Source: Methanobacterium sp964452085 (GTDB taxonomy: Archaea > Methanobacteriota > Methanobacteria > Methanobacteriales > Methanobacteriaceae). From it: a DNA stretch of 64,000 bases. The notes beneath the pieces are model-generated. The model was given only the letters and a program-made list of their open reading frames with translations. It had not been told where the DNA came from and did no database searches. Within the stretch, counting starts at the first letter, position 1. Every line of letters begins with the position of its first letter. Below are positions 34,845-43,325 of the stretch, one piece after another. The translations under genes and the position numbers were made by a program. The stretch is from assembly GCA_964452085.1 (NCBI GenBank), contig CAYVKL010000003.1:124001-188000 (forward strand). Direction: 5' to 3'.

Positions 34845-36620
34845 TTGAAAAGCATTGAAGTTTTGAGATTATTGTTAAGGGATTGGAAAGGTTCGTATAA
34901 GTGGCTGGCTTTGTCATTTATTTTAATGATAATAACTGTTACTGGTATGCTATTAATCCCCTATTTAAGTGCTTTTTTGATTAATGATGGAATATTGGCA
35001 GGGAATACTGATGTTATAGCCAGATATGGAATTTACATGCTTATAATGGCTATTATTGTTGGATTTTGCGAGTTTTTAAATATAGCCATTGCAGTCTCTT
35101 TTTCAGAGAGAACTTGCCATGGGCTTAGAAGAGGTGCATTTGCACATGTTCAATCATTTTCCTTCGGTTCCTTGGATAAATTTAGTTCCAGTGATCTTCT
35201 GGTTAGATTAACAACTGATATCCAGAATATTAAAATTGGCGTTGTACAAGGATTAATGAACTTGTTCCGCTCTCCATTATTACTCTTGGTGGCTCTATTT
35301 TTTCTTTGGATAACCGCTCCCCAATTAATGTGGATAGCTGTGGCTTTGCTTATTTTACAGACCTTATTAATGATAGTATACTTATGGTTATCAACGAAAG
35401 CATATGATAAAAAACAGATTAAATACGACAGGCTTAATAATGTCCTAAGGGAAAGTTTAGCAGGGATTAGAGTAGTTAAAGCCTTTGTAAGGCAAGATCT
35501 TGAAAATGAGCGTTTCCAAAAATCATCAGCAGAACTTTATAAATCCTCATTAAAACCCCAATATTACTTCGCTTTTGTCACACCCACTCTGCTTGTATTA
35601 CCATACCTGGGCACAGTTGGAATATTATATTTTGGAGGATTAGGATTAATTCAGGGCACCGGTTTAACTTTGGGGAGTTTAACAGCTGCCATGAGCTATA
35701 TAATTATGGTATTAATGCCCATTATGATCCTGGGATACATGATACCTTTCATCACCTCAGGCATATCTTCCTTAGAGCGTGTTTATCAAATAATACATGA
35801 AGAACCGGATATTGAGGATGCAGAAGATGTAATGTCATTTGATATTGATGAGTTCAGGGGCGGTATTCAATTTAATAATGTAAGTTTTAGATACACTATA
35901 AGTAAGGATAAATATTTTAAAACAGTTTTAGAAGATATAAATCTTAATATTGAACCAGGAGAGGTTGTAGGAATTTTAGGACCTACTGGTTCTGGTAAAT
36001 CAACATTGGTTAATCTTATACCTCGATTTTACGACATTACTAAAGGAGAAATAACAATAGATGGTATTGATATACGCAAAATACCATTAGAAACCCTCCG
36101 ATATTCGGTTGCTGTTTGCCTCCAGGAGAGTAACTTTTTTTCAGGCACCATTCGAGATAACCTGGTTATGGGGGCTAAAGATAAGAGTTTTGATGCCATG
36201 GTCGAAGCTGCTCAAATTGCAGACGCCCATGAATTCGTTAATGCAATGCCACAAAAATATGATAACACTATATCTCGCAAAGGTGCTGATTTATCAGGAG
36301 GTCAACGACAAAGACTATCTATTGCCAGAACCCTTATGTTAAAACCTAAAATCCTCATTTTAGATGACTCTACCAGTGCCTGTGATGTGGCCACCGAAGC
36401 CCGCATCCAGGACTCTCTACGTGATTTAAAGCAAAAAATTACACAAATCATAGTGGCCCAGCGCATAAGCTCAGTTATCACCGCGGATAAAATCGTTTTA
36501 ATGGATCATGGAAAAATAATTGCACAAGGGACTCATGAAGAACTATTAAAGTCTAATAAGTCCTATCAAGCCCTTTATGCTTCTCAGCTTGGAGTTGGAG
36601 TTTCTAAAGAGGGCTGGTAA
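34845..36620 (+). CDS. ABC exporter, half-transporter A (degenerate-site subunit)
   Basis: A 591-residue fusion of a six-helix exporter domain (about 20-320) and an ATPase domain. Walker A is GPTGSGKS (about 380), the signature is LSGGQ (about 482) and Walker B is LILDD (about 503). The residue after Walker B is Asp instead of the catalytic Glu, the mark of the non-hydrolysing half of heterodimeric type I exporters. It therefore works with the next gene, whose start overlaps its end. The start is TTG preceded by GGGAGG. Such pairs export drugs, peptides or lipids; the cargo is unknown. Confidence 0.9.
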   Translation: MKSIEVLRLLLRDWKGSYKWLALSFILMIITVTGMLLIPYLSAFLINDGILAGNTDVIARYGIYMLIMAIIVGFCEFLNIAIAVSFSERTCHGLRRGAFAHVQSFSFGSLDKFSSSDLLVRLTTDIQNIKIGVVQGLMNLFRSPLLLLVALFFLWITAPQLMWIAVALLILQTLLMIVYLWLSTKAYDKKQIKYDRLNNVLRESLAGIRVVKAFVRQDLENERFQKSSAELYKSSLKPQYYFAFVTPTLLVLPYLGTVGILYFGGLGLIQGTGLTLGSLTAAMSYIIMVLMPIMILGYMIPFITSGISSLERVYQIIHEEPDIEDAEDVMSFDIDEFRGGIQFNNVSFRYTISKDKYFKTVLEDINLNIEPGEVVGILGPTGSGKSTLVNLIPRFYDITKGEITIDGIDIRKIPLETLRYSVAVCLQESNFFSGTIRDNLVMGAKDKSFDAMVEAAQIADAHEFVNAMPQKYDNTISRKGADLSGGQRQRLSIARTLMLKPKILILDDSTSACDVATEARIQDSLRDLKQKITQIIVAQRISSVITADKIVLMDHGKIIAQGTHEELLKSNKSYQALYASQLGVGVSKEGW

Positions 36621-36621
36621 A

Positions 36622-38418
36622 ATGAACAACAATAATAGTAAGGCGCCCAGCAAATCTAAAGGCATGATAACTAGTTTAAAGAGACTGTTAGGTTATCTTA
36701 CTCGTTATAAAGCTCGTTTCTCCTTAATGATTCTTTTAATGTTGGGTTACTCTTTCGTGCTATGTATAATTCCCACAATTTCCGGTGCTATTTTAAATAT
36801 TCTATCTGAAAAATCAGTGCCCCTGAATTCTCTGCAGAACAATATTGTGGTGCTGGTTGGGGTCATCATCTTGTTTTGGGTTTTGGGAAATTTATCTGGA
36901 AGATTATTGACTGGTATGTCTCAAAAAGCACTTTATAACTTAAGAACAGAACTTTTCAGTAAGATACAAACTTTTTCACTGAGTTTTTTTGATAAAAGAC
37001 CAATAGGAGAGTTAATGAGCAGTGTAACTAATGATTTGGATGTTGTTGATCAATTCTTAAGTGTAAGCATAATGACAATTATTCAGGGGATAATTACTAT
37101 TGCCCTGGCCACCCTTTTCATGATTTATTTAAATATTTATTTCACAATATTAACCTATATAACAATATTTGGGATGTTAGCTATTTCTGGGCTCTTAGCC
37201 AGGATATCTGGACAGGCTTTTGGACTTTTACAGGAGCAAATGGCTGAACTTAATGGATATGCTGAGGAGAGAATTACCGGCCAGAAAACTGTGGTGGCAT
37301 CTAATCAGCAATGGACATTGATTTATGAATTTGATGAGATTTCTCAAAAGGCTGATGAAATAGGTGAGAGAGCACAGCTTTCTTCCCTGGCAAATACTGC
37401 AGTTTCTCAGGTTTTCGCCAACTTGCAGAATATAATTATTTTCATAGTTGGTGGGTTTTTAGTGCTCCAGCAACAGGCTGCTTATGGAGATATTGTGGCA
37501 TTTATTGGTTTTAGTTCAGTTTTAATGAACCCCGTATCCCAAATATTTGCCACATATGCCCAGATAATCTCCGCTTCAGTGGGGGCAAGTAGGGTTTTCC
37601 ATATAATGGATGATAAACCGGATGTGGTTGATAAAAAAGATGCCTCACCAATACCTGCAGTAGATGGACGTGTGGATTTTGCTGATGTAAATTTCAGTTA
37701 CATCCGTGGCCACAGGATACTTAAAGATAATACATTCACTGCAAATCCGGGTCAAATTATAGGTCTTTGTGGTCCTACTGGGGCTGGTAAAAGTACCATT
37801 ATGAATATTCTCACCCGCTATTATGACCTGGATTCAGGAGAAATTAGAGTGGATGATTATGTTGTGGATGAAGTTCAGCAGGATACCCTCAGGATTCAAA
37901 TAGCACAGGTACTCCAGGAACCATTCCTATTCACTGACACTATCATGAACAATCTTAAGTACGCACGATATGGGGCCACTGATGAAGAATGTATTCAAGC
38001 TGCAAAGCAGGCAAATGCTCATGATTTCATATTGATGCAACCTCAGGGGTATGAAACTATACTACGAAATGGAGGGGCTGATCTGAGCCAGGGACAGCGG
38101 CAAATGCTTACCATAGCCAGGGCAATAGTTGCAAACCCCCGTATGCTCATTTTGGATGAAGCTACCAGTAATGTGGATACCCGTACCGAGGAACTAATTC
38201 AGGAAGGCCTTCTTAAATTACAAGAAGGTAAAACTTCGTTTATAATTGCCCATAGACTCTCTACCATTCAAAATGCAGATCTAATACTTGTAATTGAAAA
38301 GGGGGAAATAATAGAAAGAGGCACCCACCACGAACTTATGGATATGGAGGGTTTCTATTATAATCTTTATATGAGCCAGTTTAGAGGGAAAATAACTGAA
38401 GATATATCATCAAAGTAA
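36622..38418 (+). CDS. ABC exporter, half-transporter B (catalytic subunit)
   Basis: A 598-residue exporter half. Six helices span about 30-330. The ATPase has Walker A GPTGAGKS (about 384) and Walker B LILDEATS with the catalytic Glu, while its signature is LSQGQ, deviating from LSGGQ. With subunit A this gives one fully active composite site (B Walker motifs plus A signature) and one degenerate site, as in TM287/288-like transporters. The ATG at 36622 directly follows the stop of gene A, with GAGGG at good spacing. Longer in-frame starts lie inside gene A and are unlikely. Confidence 0.9.
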   Translation: MNNNNSKAPSKSKGMITSLKRLLGYLTRYKARFSLMILLMLGYSFVLCIIPTISGAILNILSEKSVPLNSLQNNIVVLVGVIILFWVLGNLSGRLLTGMSQKALYNLRTELFSKIQTFSLSFFDKRPIGELMSSVTNDLDVVDQFLSVSIMTIIQGIITIALATLFMIYLNIYFTILTYITIFGMLAISGLLARISGQAFGLLQEQMAELNGYAEERITGQKTVVASNQQWTLIYEFDEISQKADEIGERAQLSSLANTAVSQVFANLQNIIIFIVGGFLVLQQQAAYGDIVAFIGFSSVLMNPVSQIFATYAQIISASVGASRVFHIMDDKPDVVDKKDASPIPAVDGRVDFADVNFSYIRGHRILKDNTFTANPGQIIGLCGPTGAGKSTIMNILTRYYDLDSGEIRVDDYVVDEVQQDTLRIQIAQVLQEPFLFTDTIMNNLKYARYGATDEECIQAAKQANAHDFILMQPQGYETILRNGGADLSQGQRQMLTIARAIVANPRMLILDEATSNVDTRTEELIQEGLLKLQEGKTSFIIAHRLSTIQNADLILVIEKGEIIERGTHHELMDMEGFYYNLYMSQFRGKITEDISSK

Positions 38419-38559
38419 GATATAATGATTAACATTATGTTTAAGAATTTTATGGATTTAGTGGGTCTAATATAATTCATAAATTAAGTGCATTAAATGA
38501 TATGTAGTTTAAGATTAAAGGTTAAATTCAAATAAAGAAATATTTAGAGTTTATAACGA

Positions 38560-38634
38560 TTTAAGACCCCATGACCCGGGCCCATTCTACACTGCAGCCA
38601 AAGGTGTCCGCATAACGTATTCTGGAAAGAATGA
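38560..38634 (+). repeat. Dispersed intergenic repeat, copy 2
   Basis: Located in the 467-bp convergent gap between ABC subunit B and the Cys-rich regulator. It holds the conserved core and the right hairpin TATTCT GGAA AGAATG. The left part is CATGACCCGGGCCC. The remainder of the gap is AT-rich and carries the inverted repeat listed separately. Confidence 0.85.
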
Positions 38635-38697
38635 ACATTAATGATCGAATCGGATTCAAAAACTTGAAATAATAACCTCATTTATAAATATTTTTTA

Positions 38698-38775
38698 GAT
38701 GAGCATTTTCAATTAGGGATTTTAATGGAGAATATTAAGAGAATTTAACTGGAAATAACACTGAAAATACTCATC
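38698..38775. repeat. Imperfect inverted repeat, possible mini-element
   Basis: GATGAGCATTTTCA at 38698-38711 is complementary in 13 of 14 positions to TGAAAATACTCATC at 38762-38775, enclosing about 50 bp. The arms are long enough to form a stem or to mark the ends of a MITE-like element. No transposase or clear target-site duplication is visible. Confidence 0.4.
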
Positions 38776-38885
38776 AATCCCGTTGTACAGAATGCCGGCC
38801 ATATAATAAATGAATGGGCGTTTGGTTGGATTATTTTGCAGGGAAAAGAAATATTGTGTAAATATATTTATAAAAAAATTGAAAT

Positions 38886-39641
38886 TTATTCATCTTCAAT
38901 GAATTTTTGGAAATCAGCTAGCATAATAAGCAGATTAAATCCCTTATTGGTAATCATATAATCACCTCTTTCATGGCGCTGCAAGATAAGATCATTTTCC
39001 AGTAGTTTCTGAATATGGAAAAGTAAATTACCACCACGAAGTCCTGTGAGTTCAGAGAGAGCAGAAAAGGTTTTAGTCTCAGATGCCATTGACTTAAGTA
39101 TTTGCAGCCTCTGTTTATTGGATAAAGGTTCCAGAACACTTTTAACCATTATATCTTCAGGGATAGCAGAAATATCGGTTCTTTCTTCTTCATTAGTGCT
39201 GTATATCTGAAGTGAACTAATAAGACTTAATTGTTTATCAAAAAGTGAGTTAACCTCAGAAAAACAAATATCACATTTATCAAATGGAGCACTTTTCCTG
39301 ATTTCTCCTAATTCTACCCTTTTTTCATCTATTACTTCTTTAGAAACAGAATCACACTTTATAAGATCTGCATTATCCTTCAAAAACTCACTAAATCTTG
39401 ATTTGCAGGTTTCTCTCATTTCACATGGATCCACCATACCTCTTTCCAGGCCGCTTTCTACATCATCTACAACATAAGAAGTAAGTGAATTAATAAAATC
39501 CTTTTTTAAATTTGCTAACATTAGATCAAGATATTCTTGATTGGACCTTTCCATCAAACGTTTAATATCCTGGTGTATTGCATCTAATTTTGCCCTGTTG
39601 TCATAGATTTCTGGATTATTCATCTCATTCACATTTTCCAT
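38886..39641 (-). CDS. ArsR-type winged-helix regulator with Cys-containing sensor part
   Basis: A 251-residue protein. The C-terminal 85 residues form a winged helix (LEPLSNKQRLQILKSM, then LTGLRGGNLLFHIQKL as recognition helix). The N-terminal 150 residues are helical and contain CEMRETC, KCDS and KCDICF, five cysteines that could bind metal or an FeS cluster or act as a redox switch. It is divergent from the MTH865-family gene. Their shared 165-bp promoter region holds a perfect palindrome GACCTT-C-AAGGTC (39685-39697) just upstream of a TATA-like CTTTATTAC on this strand, suggesting autoregulation and control of MTH865. Confidence 0.78.
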   Translation of the reverse strand: MENVNEMNNPEIYDNRAKLDAIHQDIKRLMERSNQEYLDLMLANLKKDFINSLTSYVVDDVESGLERGMVDPCEMRETCKSRFSEFLKDNADLIKCDSVSKEVIDEKRVELGEIRKSAPFDKCDICFSEVNSLFDKQLSLISSLQIYSTNEEERTDISAIPEDIMVKSVLEPLSNKQRLQILKSMASETKTFSALSELTGLRGGNLLFHIQKLLENDLILQRHERGDYMITNKGFNLLIMLADFQKFIEDE

Positions 39642-39684
39642 ACATTCAATTTTGAATTAAATGAGTAATAAAGGTTTCTTTCTT

Positions 39685-39697
39685 GACCTTCAAGGTC
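39685..39697. promoter_or_regulatory. Palindromic operator candidate GACCTTCAAGGTC
   Basis: A perfect 6-1-6 palindrome lies between the divergent regulator and MTH865-like genes, about 45 bp before the regulator start and about 110 bp before the MTH865 start. It is the right size for a winged-helix dimer. I saw no second perfect copy in the window. Confidence 0.5.
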
Positions 39698-39742
39698 ATC
39701 TTTGTGCATAAAACTGTACTTTGTATATTTTAATGACGGTTT

Positions 39743-39751
39743 AGTATATAT
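39743..39751 (+). promoter_or_regulatory. TATA box of the MTH865-like gene
   Basis: A GTATATAT sequence lies about 60 bp before the GTG start, giving a leader of roughly 35 nt with GGAG near its end. Position fits archaeal promoter spacing; it is not tested. Confidence 0.4.
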
Positions 39752-39806
39752 TTCTAATTAACGATAATTTTAGGTGTGAATAAAAAACATTAAGGAGATG
39801 ATAAAA

Positions 39807-40046
39807 GTGGGAGTAAGAGGAGATATACATGCACAAATTGTCGGAGCGCTTGCAGGAGCAGAATTCCCAATAGCAACACCTGAAGCACTTCTAGCAGCAT
39901 TTCCAGACGGTGCAGAAACAACCTGCAAATCAGGAGATGTTGAACTTAAAGCAGGGGATGCTGGTCAAGTACTTACCGCTGATGATTTCCCATTTAAATC
40001 AGCCAAAGATGTAGCAGATGTGATTGTTGAAAGGGCAGGATTATAA
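39807..40046 (+). CDS. MTH865-family protein (EF-hand-like helical fold)
   Basis: A protein of 79-82 residues strongly resembling MTH865 of Methanothermobacter (DIHAQIVGALAGAEFPI, TTCKSGDVELKAGDAG and ADDFPFKSA). The MTH865 structure is a small helical EF-hand-like fold without proven calcium binding; the cellular role is unknown. One Cys (TTCKSG) is conserved. The GTG at 39807 lies 9 nt after GGAG and is preferred. An ATG at 39798 abuts the ribosome site directly and is a poorer start, though it would add only three residues. It is divergent from a Cys-containing regulator with a palindrome between. Confidence 0.82.
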   Translation: MGVRGDIHAQIVGALAGAEFPIATPEALLAAFPDGAETTCKSGDVELKAGDAGQVLTADDFPFKSAKDVADVIVERAGL

Positions 40047-40117
40047 AGCCCTTATTTTTAATTTTTAAATTTATTAATAATTAATCCCTAAAATTGAAGA
40101 ATTAGAATATAAATTGA

Positions 40118-40196
40118 TTTTAAGACCTCATGACCCGCTCGCACCCTACACTGCTGACAAAGGTGTCCGCATAACGTTTTTCCTGAATGGAATAAA
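40118..40196 (+). repeat. Dispersed intergenic repeat, copy 3
   Basis: Sits in the convergent gap (365 bp) between MTH865 and GrpB. The core is CACTGCTGACAAAGGTGTCC, with one base changed from copies 1 and 2, followed by GCATAACG. The right arm is TTTTTCCTGAATGGAATAA, with a weaker hairpin. The rest of the gap is AT-rich without other features. Confidence 0.85.
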
Positions 40197-40411
40197 ATAA
40201 TTTAATTTGAGTAAAGGGAGTATTTTTTTAAACAATTATTTTGAAGTTACATATTTTGTGAATTAGACACCTTTATCTGCAAGGTAATTTATTAAACCAT
40301 TGAATTAACAATAAATGAGTATTTGATGAGATAATAACTTGTTACATGATTAAAAACGATGATTGAGAGGAATGGAAGTTGCTTAAACAATTTTGTGTAC
40401 TGATGTTAAAA

Positions 40412-40987
40412 TTAGATCTTTGTATTTTTTCCTTCTTCTAATAATTTTGATATACACCGTGATTTCGCTTCAGCATATTCATTAATACTATCCCATTCCA
40501 TTTTTGCAAGAGATTTTTTCACGCTTTCATATTCTTTTTTTGCTTTATAGTTCTTTCTCAGGTAATTTAGGAATATAAGTTGGTTTATCCAGAAATCTGA
40601 ATTAATTTTAACCATATGAATGTGAAAACTGTCTTCATGGTTTCCTTTGTTAATATCAGGGTCATCGAAACCTATTATCCTTGGTAGTAGAACATCTGGA
40701 TTTTTAGGTTTGAAAAAATATCTTCGAAAGGGCATAATAATCTCATATTTTTGTACATAAGTATATCCTAGAGTTATTATTTTATTTAAATTACTATCTA
40801 ACTGCTTTTCTTTTTCAACGCCAATCATTATGTCAATTACAGGTTTTGAACAGATATCAGGAATGGATGTACTACCAATATGTTCTATTTTGATTCCATT
40901 AGGACCAAGAACATTCAAAATTCTTCTTTCCTCAATTTCAAAGAAAGATTTCCATTTAGGGTTATATTTTTCTAGTTTAACTTTCAT
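40412..40987 (-). CDS. GrpB/UPF0157 nucleotidyltransferase-like protein
   Basis: A 191-residue protein of the GrpB family, marked by EHIGSTSIPDICSKPVIDI near residues 35-53. That segment resembles the GS...DxD catalytic region of nucleotidyltransferases. A later FHIHMV segment is typical too. The biological role of GrpB proteins is not established, though some are fused to CoaE kinases. It is flanked on both sides by copies of the dispersed repeat, giving a one-gene interval. The start codon has only a weak ribosome site. Confidence 0.83.
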   Translation of the reverse strand: MKVKLEKYNPKWKSFFEIEERRILNVLGPNGIKIEHIGSTSIPDICSKPVIDIMIGVEKEKQLDSNLNKIITLGYTYVQKYEIIMPFRRYFFKPKNPDVLLPRIIGFDDPDINKGNHEDSFHIHMVKINSDFWINQLIFLNYLRKNYKAKKEYESVKKSLAKMEWDSINEYAEAKSRCISKLLEEGKNTKI

Positions 40988-41140
40988 AGAAATTCATTCT
41001 TCCCATCTGGCAAATGTTACATTGAACTACAATCAAAAAGGTGTTCTATAATTACTCATTTTCTTTAATTAACTTAGTGTTGAACGAATTATAAGTATTA
41101 GTGCTTCGAATCATAATATATATGGATTGTAACACTAATT

Positions 41141-41216
41141 TTCATACTTCATGACCCACCGGCACCATACACTGCAGACAAAGGTGTCCACAGATAGTTT
41201 TCTATATTAGAATAAA
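41141..41216 (+). repeat. Dispersed intergenic repeat, copy 4
   Basis: Located in the 312-bp gap upstream of GrpB and downstream of S12 copy 3. The core is CACTGCAGACAAAGGTGTCC. The next segment diverges (ACAGATAG instead of GCATAACG) and the right hairpin TTCTATATTAGAA is partly retained. Nothing else is recognised in the gap. Confidence 0.8.
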
Positions 41217-41299
41217 TCCTAGTAAGTTTTTACTGGCAAGTCCAGTTCTGCCAAATAAAGTCACAATAATTCCTCTGGGAAAAGCTCCATTTTATTTCT

Positions 41300-43003
41300 T
41301 TAACTCGTACGATTAAAAGTACCATTCGCACCATAACCAGTTTCAAGATAATCCACTGTAACTTGCTGTGCTTTTCCACTACCATCTATAGTAGTAAAAT
41401 TTACAGCAGTATTATACATAAAAGGATTATCTACAATTTTAAACACATCCCCACTCCAATGTTCTAAATTTGTAGGTCCAGTACTGTTACCCATAAATAA
41501 AATTAGCTTACCCGCACTGGATGTTACATTTACATTGCCATAGAAATTATTAACATAAATACCCACATAGGTACTCAAACTCTTGGCTGGTTCTGGAGGT
41601 GATGGTGGATCTGGCAGTTTACCTGTAGTGTCTTTGGCTGTCTCAGAAGCACTATCCCTAAGTTCCGTCCAAATAGTCTCGTTAACTTGCCCAGTTTGAT
41701 ATAAATTATTAAAAAATAGATACAATGCTTTATTAAATGCTATTCCATAAGTATCTTCATCAGATACCACTGCAAAACCTAAATTATTAAAAGGATCCAA
41801 TGATACCAAAGTTTTAGATGGTGGAACGTTTCCAGAATGAGTTATAATTCCATTAGGAGTAATTGCCCAACCAAAACCATACCAATTGGTACTATCCATT
41901 TGAATCTGGGGTGTTTTTGTTTTGGTTAACTCTTCACTGGATACGACTTGCAAGCCATTGAAATTCCCATTTGCAAGCTGCAATTCAAGCCACTTAGCCA
42001 TATCATTAATGGAAAAAGCAATTGACCCCGCACCTTTAATTTCTTCAACATTTAAAGGACCCCATTCAGTTATTGTTCCATTTAAATTCACGTAGGTATG
42101 TACTCTGTTAGAGGAATTTGAAAACTCATTGAAGTCTGCAGTGGCACTGTTCATCCCTATGGGTTTGAAAATCATTTCTTTTATCATTTCCTGCCAGGAA
42201 CTGTACCCTAAACCCGCATTTTCAGCAGCACGAAATGCACACTCACCTGCGAGGCTATAAATAATATTATGATACTGGAAAGTGCTTCTAAATACTGTGT
42301 TATTTTCTAAATACCTTACGTGGTATAGAACATCAGGATATGTATAATTAAAATACATCCATAATTGATCACCAGAACTCGCAGGTAGACCACTACAATG
42401 ACATAAAAAGTCTCGTATGGTGATTTTATCAGAAATTGTATTGTTGTATAACTGGAATTCTGCGGGAGTGAAATAACTCCTAACAGTGTCATTCCAGTGC
42501 ATAATACCTAAATCAACAAGCTGGGCAATATTCGCTGAGGTAAAGGCCTTACTGCATGATCCAATCTGGAACAGAGTGTCTTCATTTACAGCATCTTGAG
42601 TCCCATACTCTTTTACTCCCAGACATTTTTGGTAAATTACGTTCCCATCCTTTACTATAATTACTGCAGACGCGGGAATCAAGTTTTCTCTGAAAAACTT
42701 CTCCACATAAATATCAAACTTTGCTAAAATCGTTTCCAGATAAGAAGGAGATGGTTGCGGTTGCATATTGTTTGTTGACTCATAAGATATTACAGAAGTG
42801 GCTAAAATATTATTAACTAAAAAATTATTGTTTATTGGATTAATCAACTGTGATATGTCATTGGAATCTAGAGAATTAGAATTATTTAATTGATTATCAT
42901 TTAAAGTGCTAGGTAGATTCAGGTTGGGGTTGAAAAAAGCAATGAAACAAACTATGACAATGGCACCAATTAATAAGATTCCCCCTAATTTACTGTTTAT
43001 CAT
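41300..43003 (-). CDS. Membrane-anchored S12 serine hydrolase, copy 3
   Basis: A 567-residue paralogue of the pair at 29.9-33.5 kb, diverged but with the same design: N-terminal anchor (residues 8-26), Asn/Ser-rich linker, S12 domain with nucleophile SCSK in QIGSCSK, second motif YHN in TFQYHN and third motif HSG in ITHSG, then a C-terminal beta domain. All three classical motifs are intact. It is flanked by repeat copies 4 and 5. It lies 8 kb from the other two, so the duplication was probably old or followed by rearrangement. Substrate unknown; extracellular action inferred from the anchor. Confidence 0.84.
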   Translation of the reverse strand: MINSKLGGILLIGAIVIVCFIAFFNPNLNLPSTLNDNQLNNSNSLDSNDISQLINPINNNFLVNNILATSVISYESTNNMQPQPSPSYLETILAKFDIYVEKFFRENLIPASAVIIVKDGNVIYQKCLGVKEYGTQDAVNEDTLFQIGSCSKAFTSANIAQLVDLGIMHWNDTVRSYFTPAEFQLYNNTISDKITIRDFLCHCSGLPASSGDQLWMYFNYTYPDVLYHVRYLENNTVFRSTFQYHNIIYSLAGECAFRAAENAGLGYSSWQEMIKEMIFKPIGMNSATADFNEFSNSSNRVHTYVNLNGTITEWGPLNVEEIKGAGSIAFSINDMAKWLELQLANGNFNGLQVVSSEELTKTKTPQIQMDSTNWYGFGWAITPNGIITHSGNVPPSKTLVSLDPFNNLGFAVVSDEDTYGIAFNKALYLFFNNLYQTGQVNETIWTELRDSASETAKDTTGKLPDPPSPPEPAKSLSTYVGIYVNNFYGNVNVTSSAGKLILFMGNSTGPTNLEHWSGDVFKIVDNPFMYNTAVNFTTIDGSGKAQQVTVDYLETGYGANGTFNRTS

Positions 43004-43097
43004 AGCTGTTATTACTAACTAATATGAGTAAATAAAGTTTATGTTATTAATTTTTTGATAAAATATTATTTGTTTAAAACAAACAGAATAATTCTGC

Positions 43098-43175
43098 TTA
43101 AGATCATCACCATGACCTAGCCCACCCTACACTGCGAACAAAGGTGTCCGCATAACGCATTCTGGAATAGAATGA
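43098..43175 (+). repeat. Dispersed intergenic repeat, copy 5
   Basis: Lies in the 322-bp gap between S12 copy 3 and the alpha/beta hydrolase. The core is CACTGCGAACAAAGGTGTCC, followed by GCATAACG and the best right hairpin of the family, CATTCT GGAAT AGAATG. The left part is CATGACCTAGCCCACC. Nothing else is seen in the gap. Confidence 0.88.
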
Positions 43176-43325
43176 AAATTAATTAAAAATTGACTTGAAT
43201 TTTATGTTTTCACCAATGTTTTTTTCCCACCCTTCTCACTGTTAGAAAAGTATCCACCTAACCATTTTCCAATAGAAAAAAAGAAATTCTAAACAATAAT
43301 TTGACCGAATTTAGTTTTAAACGGT

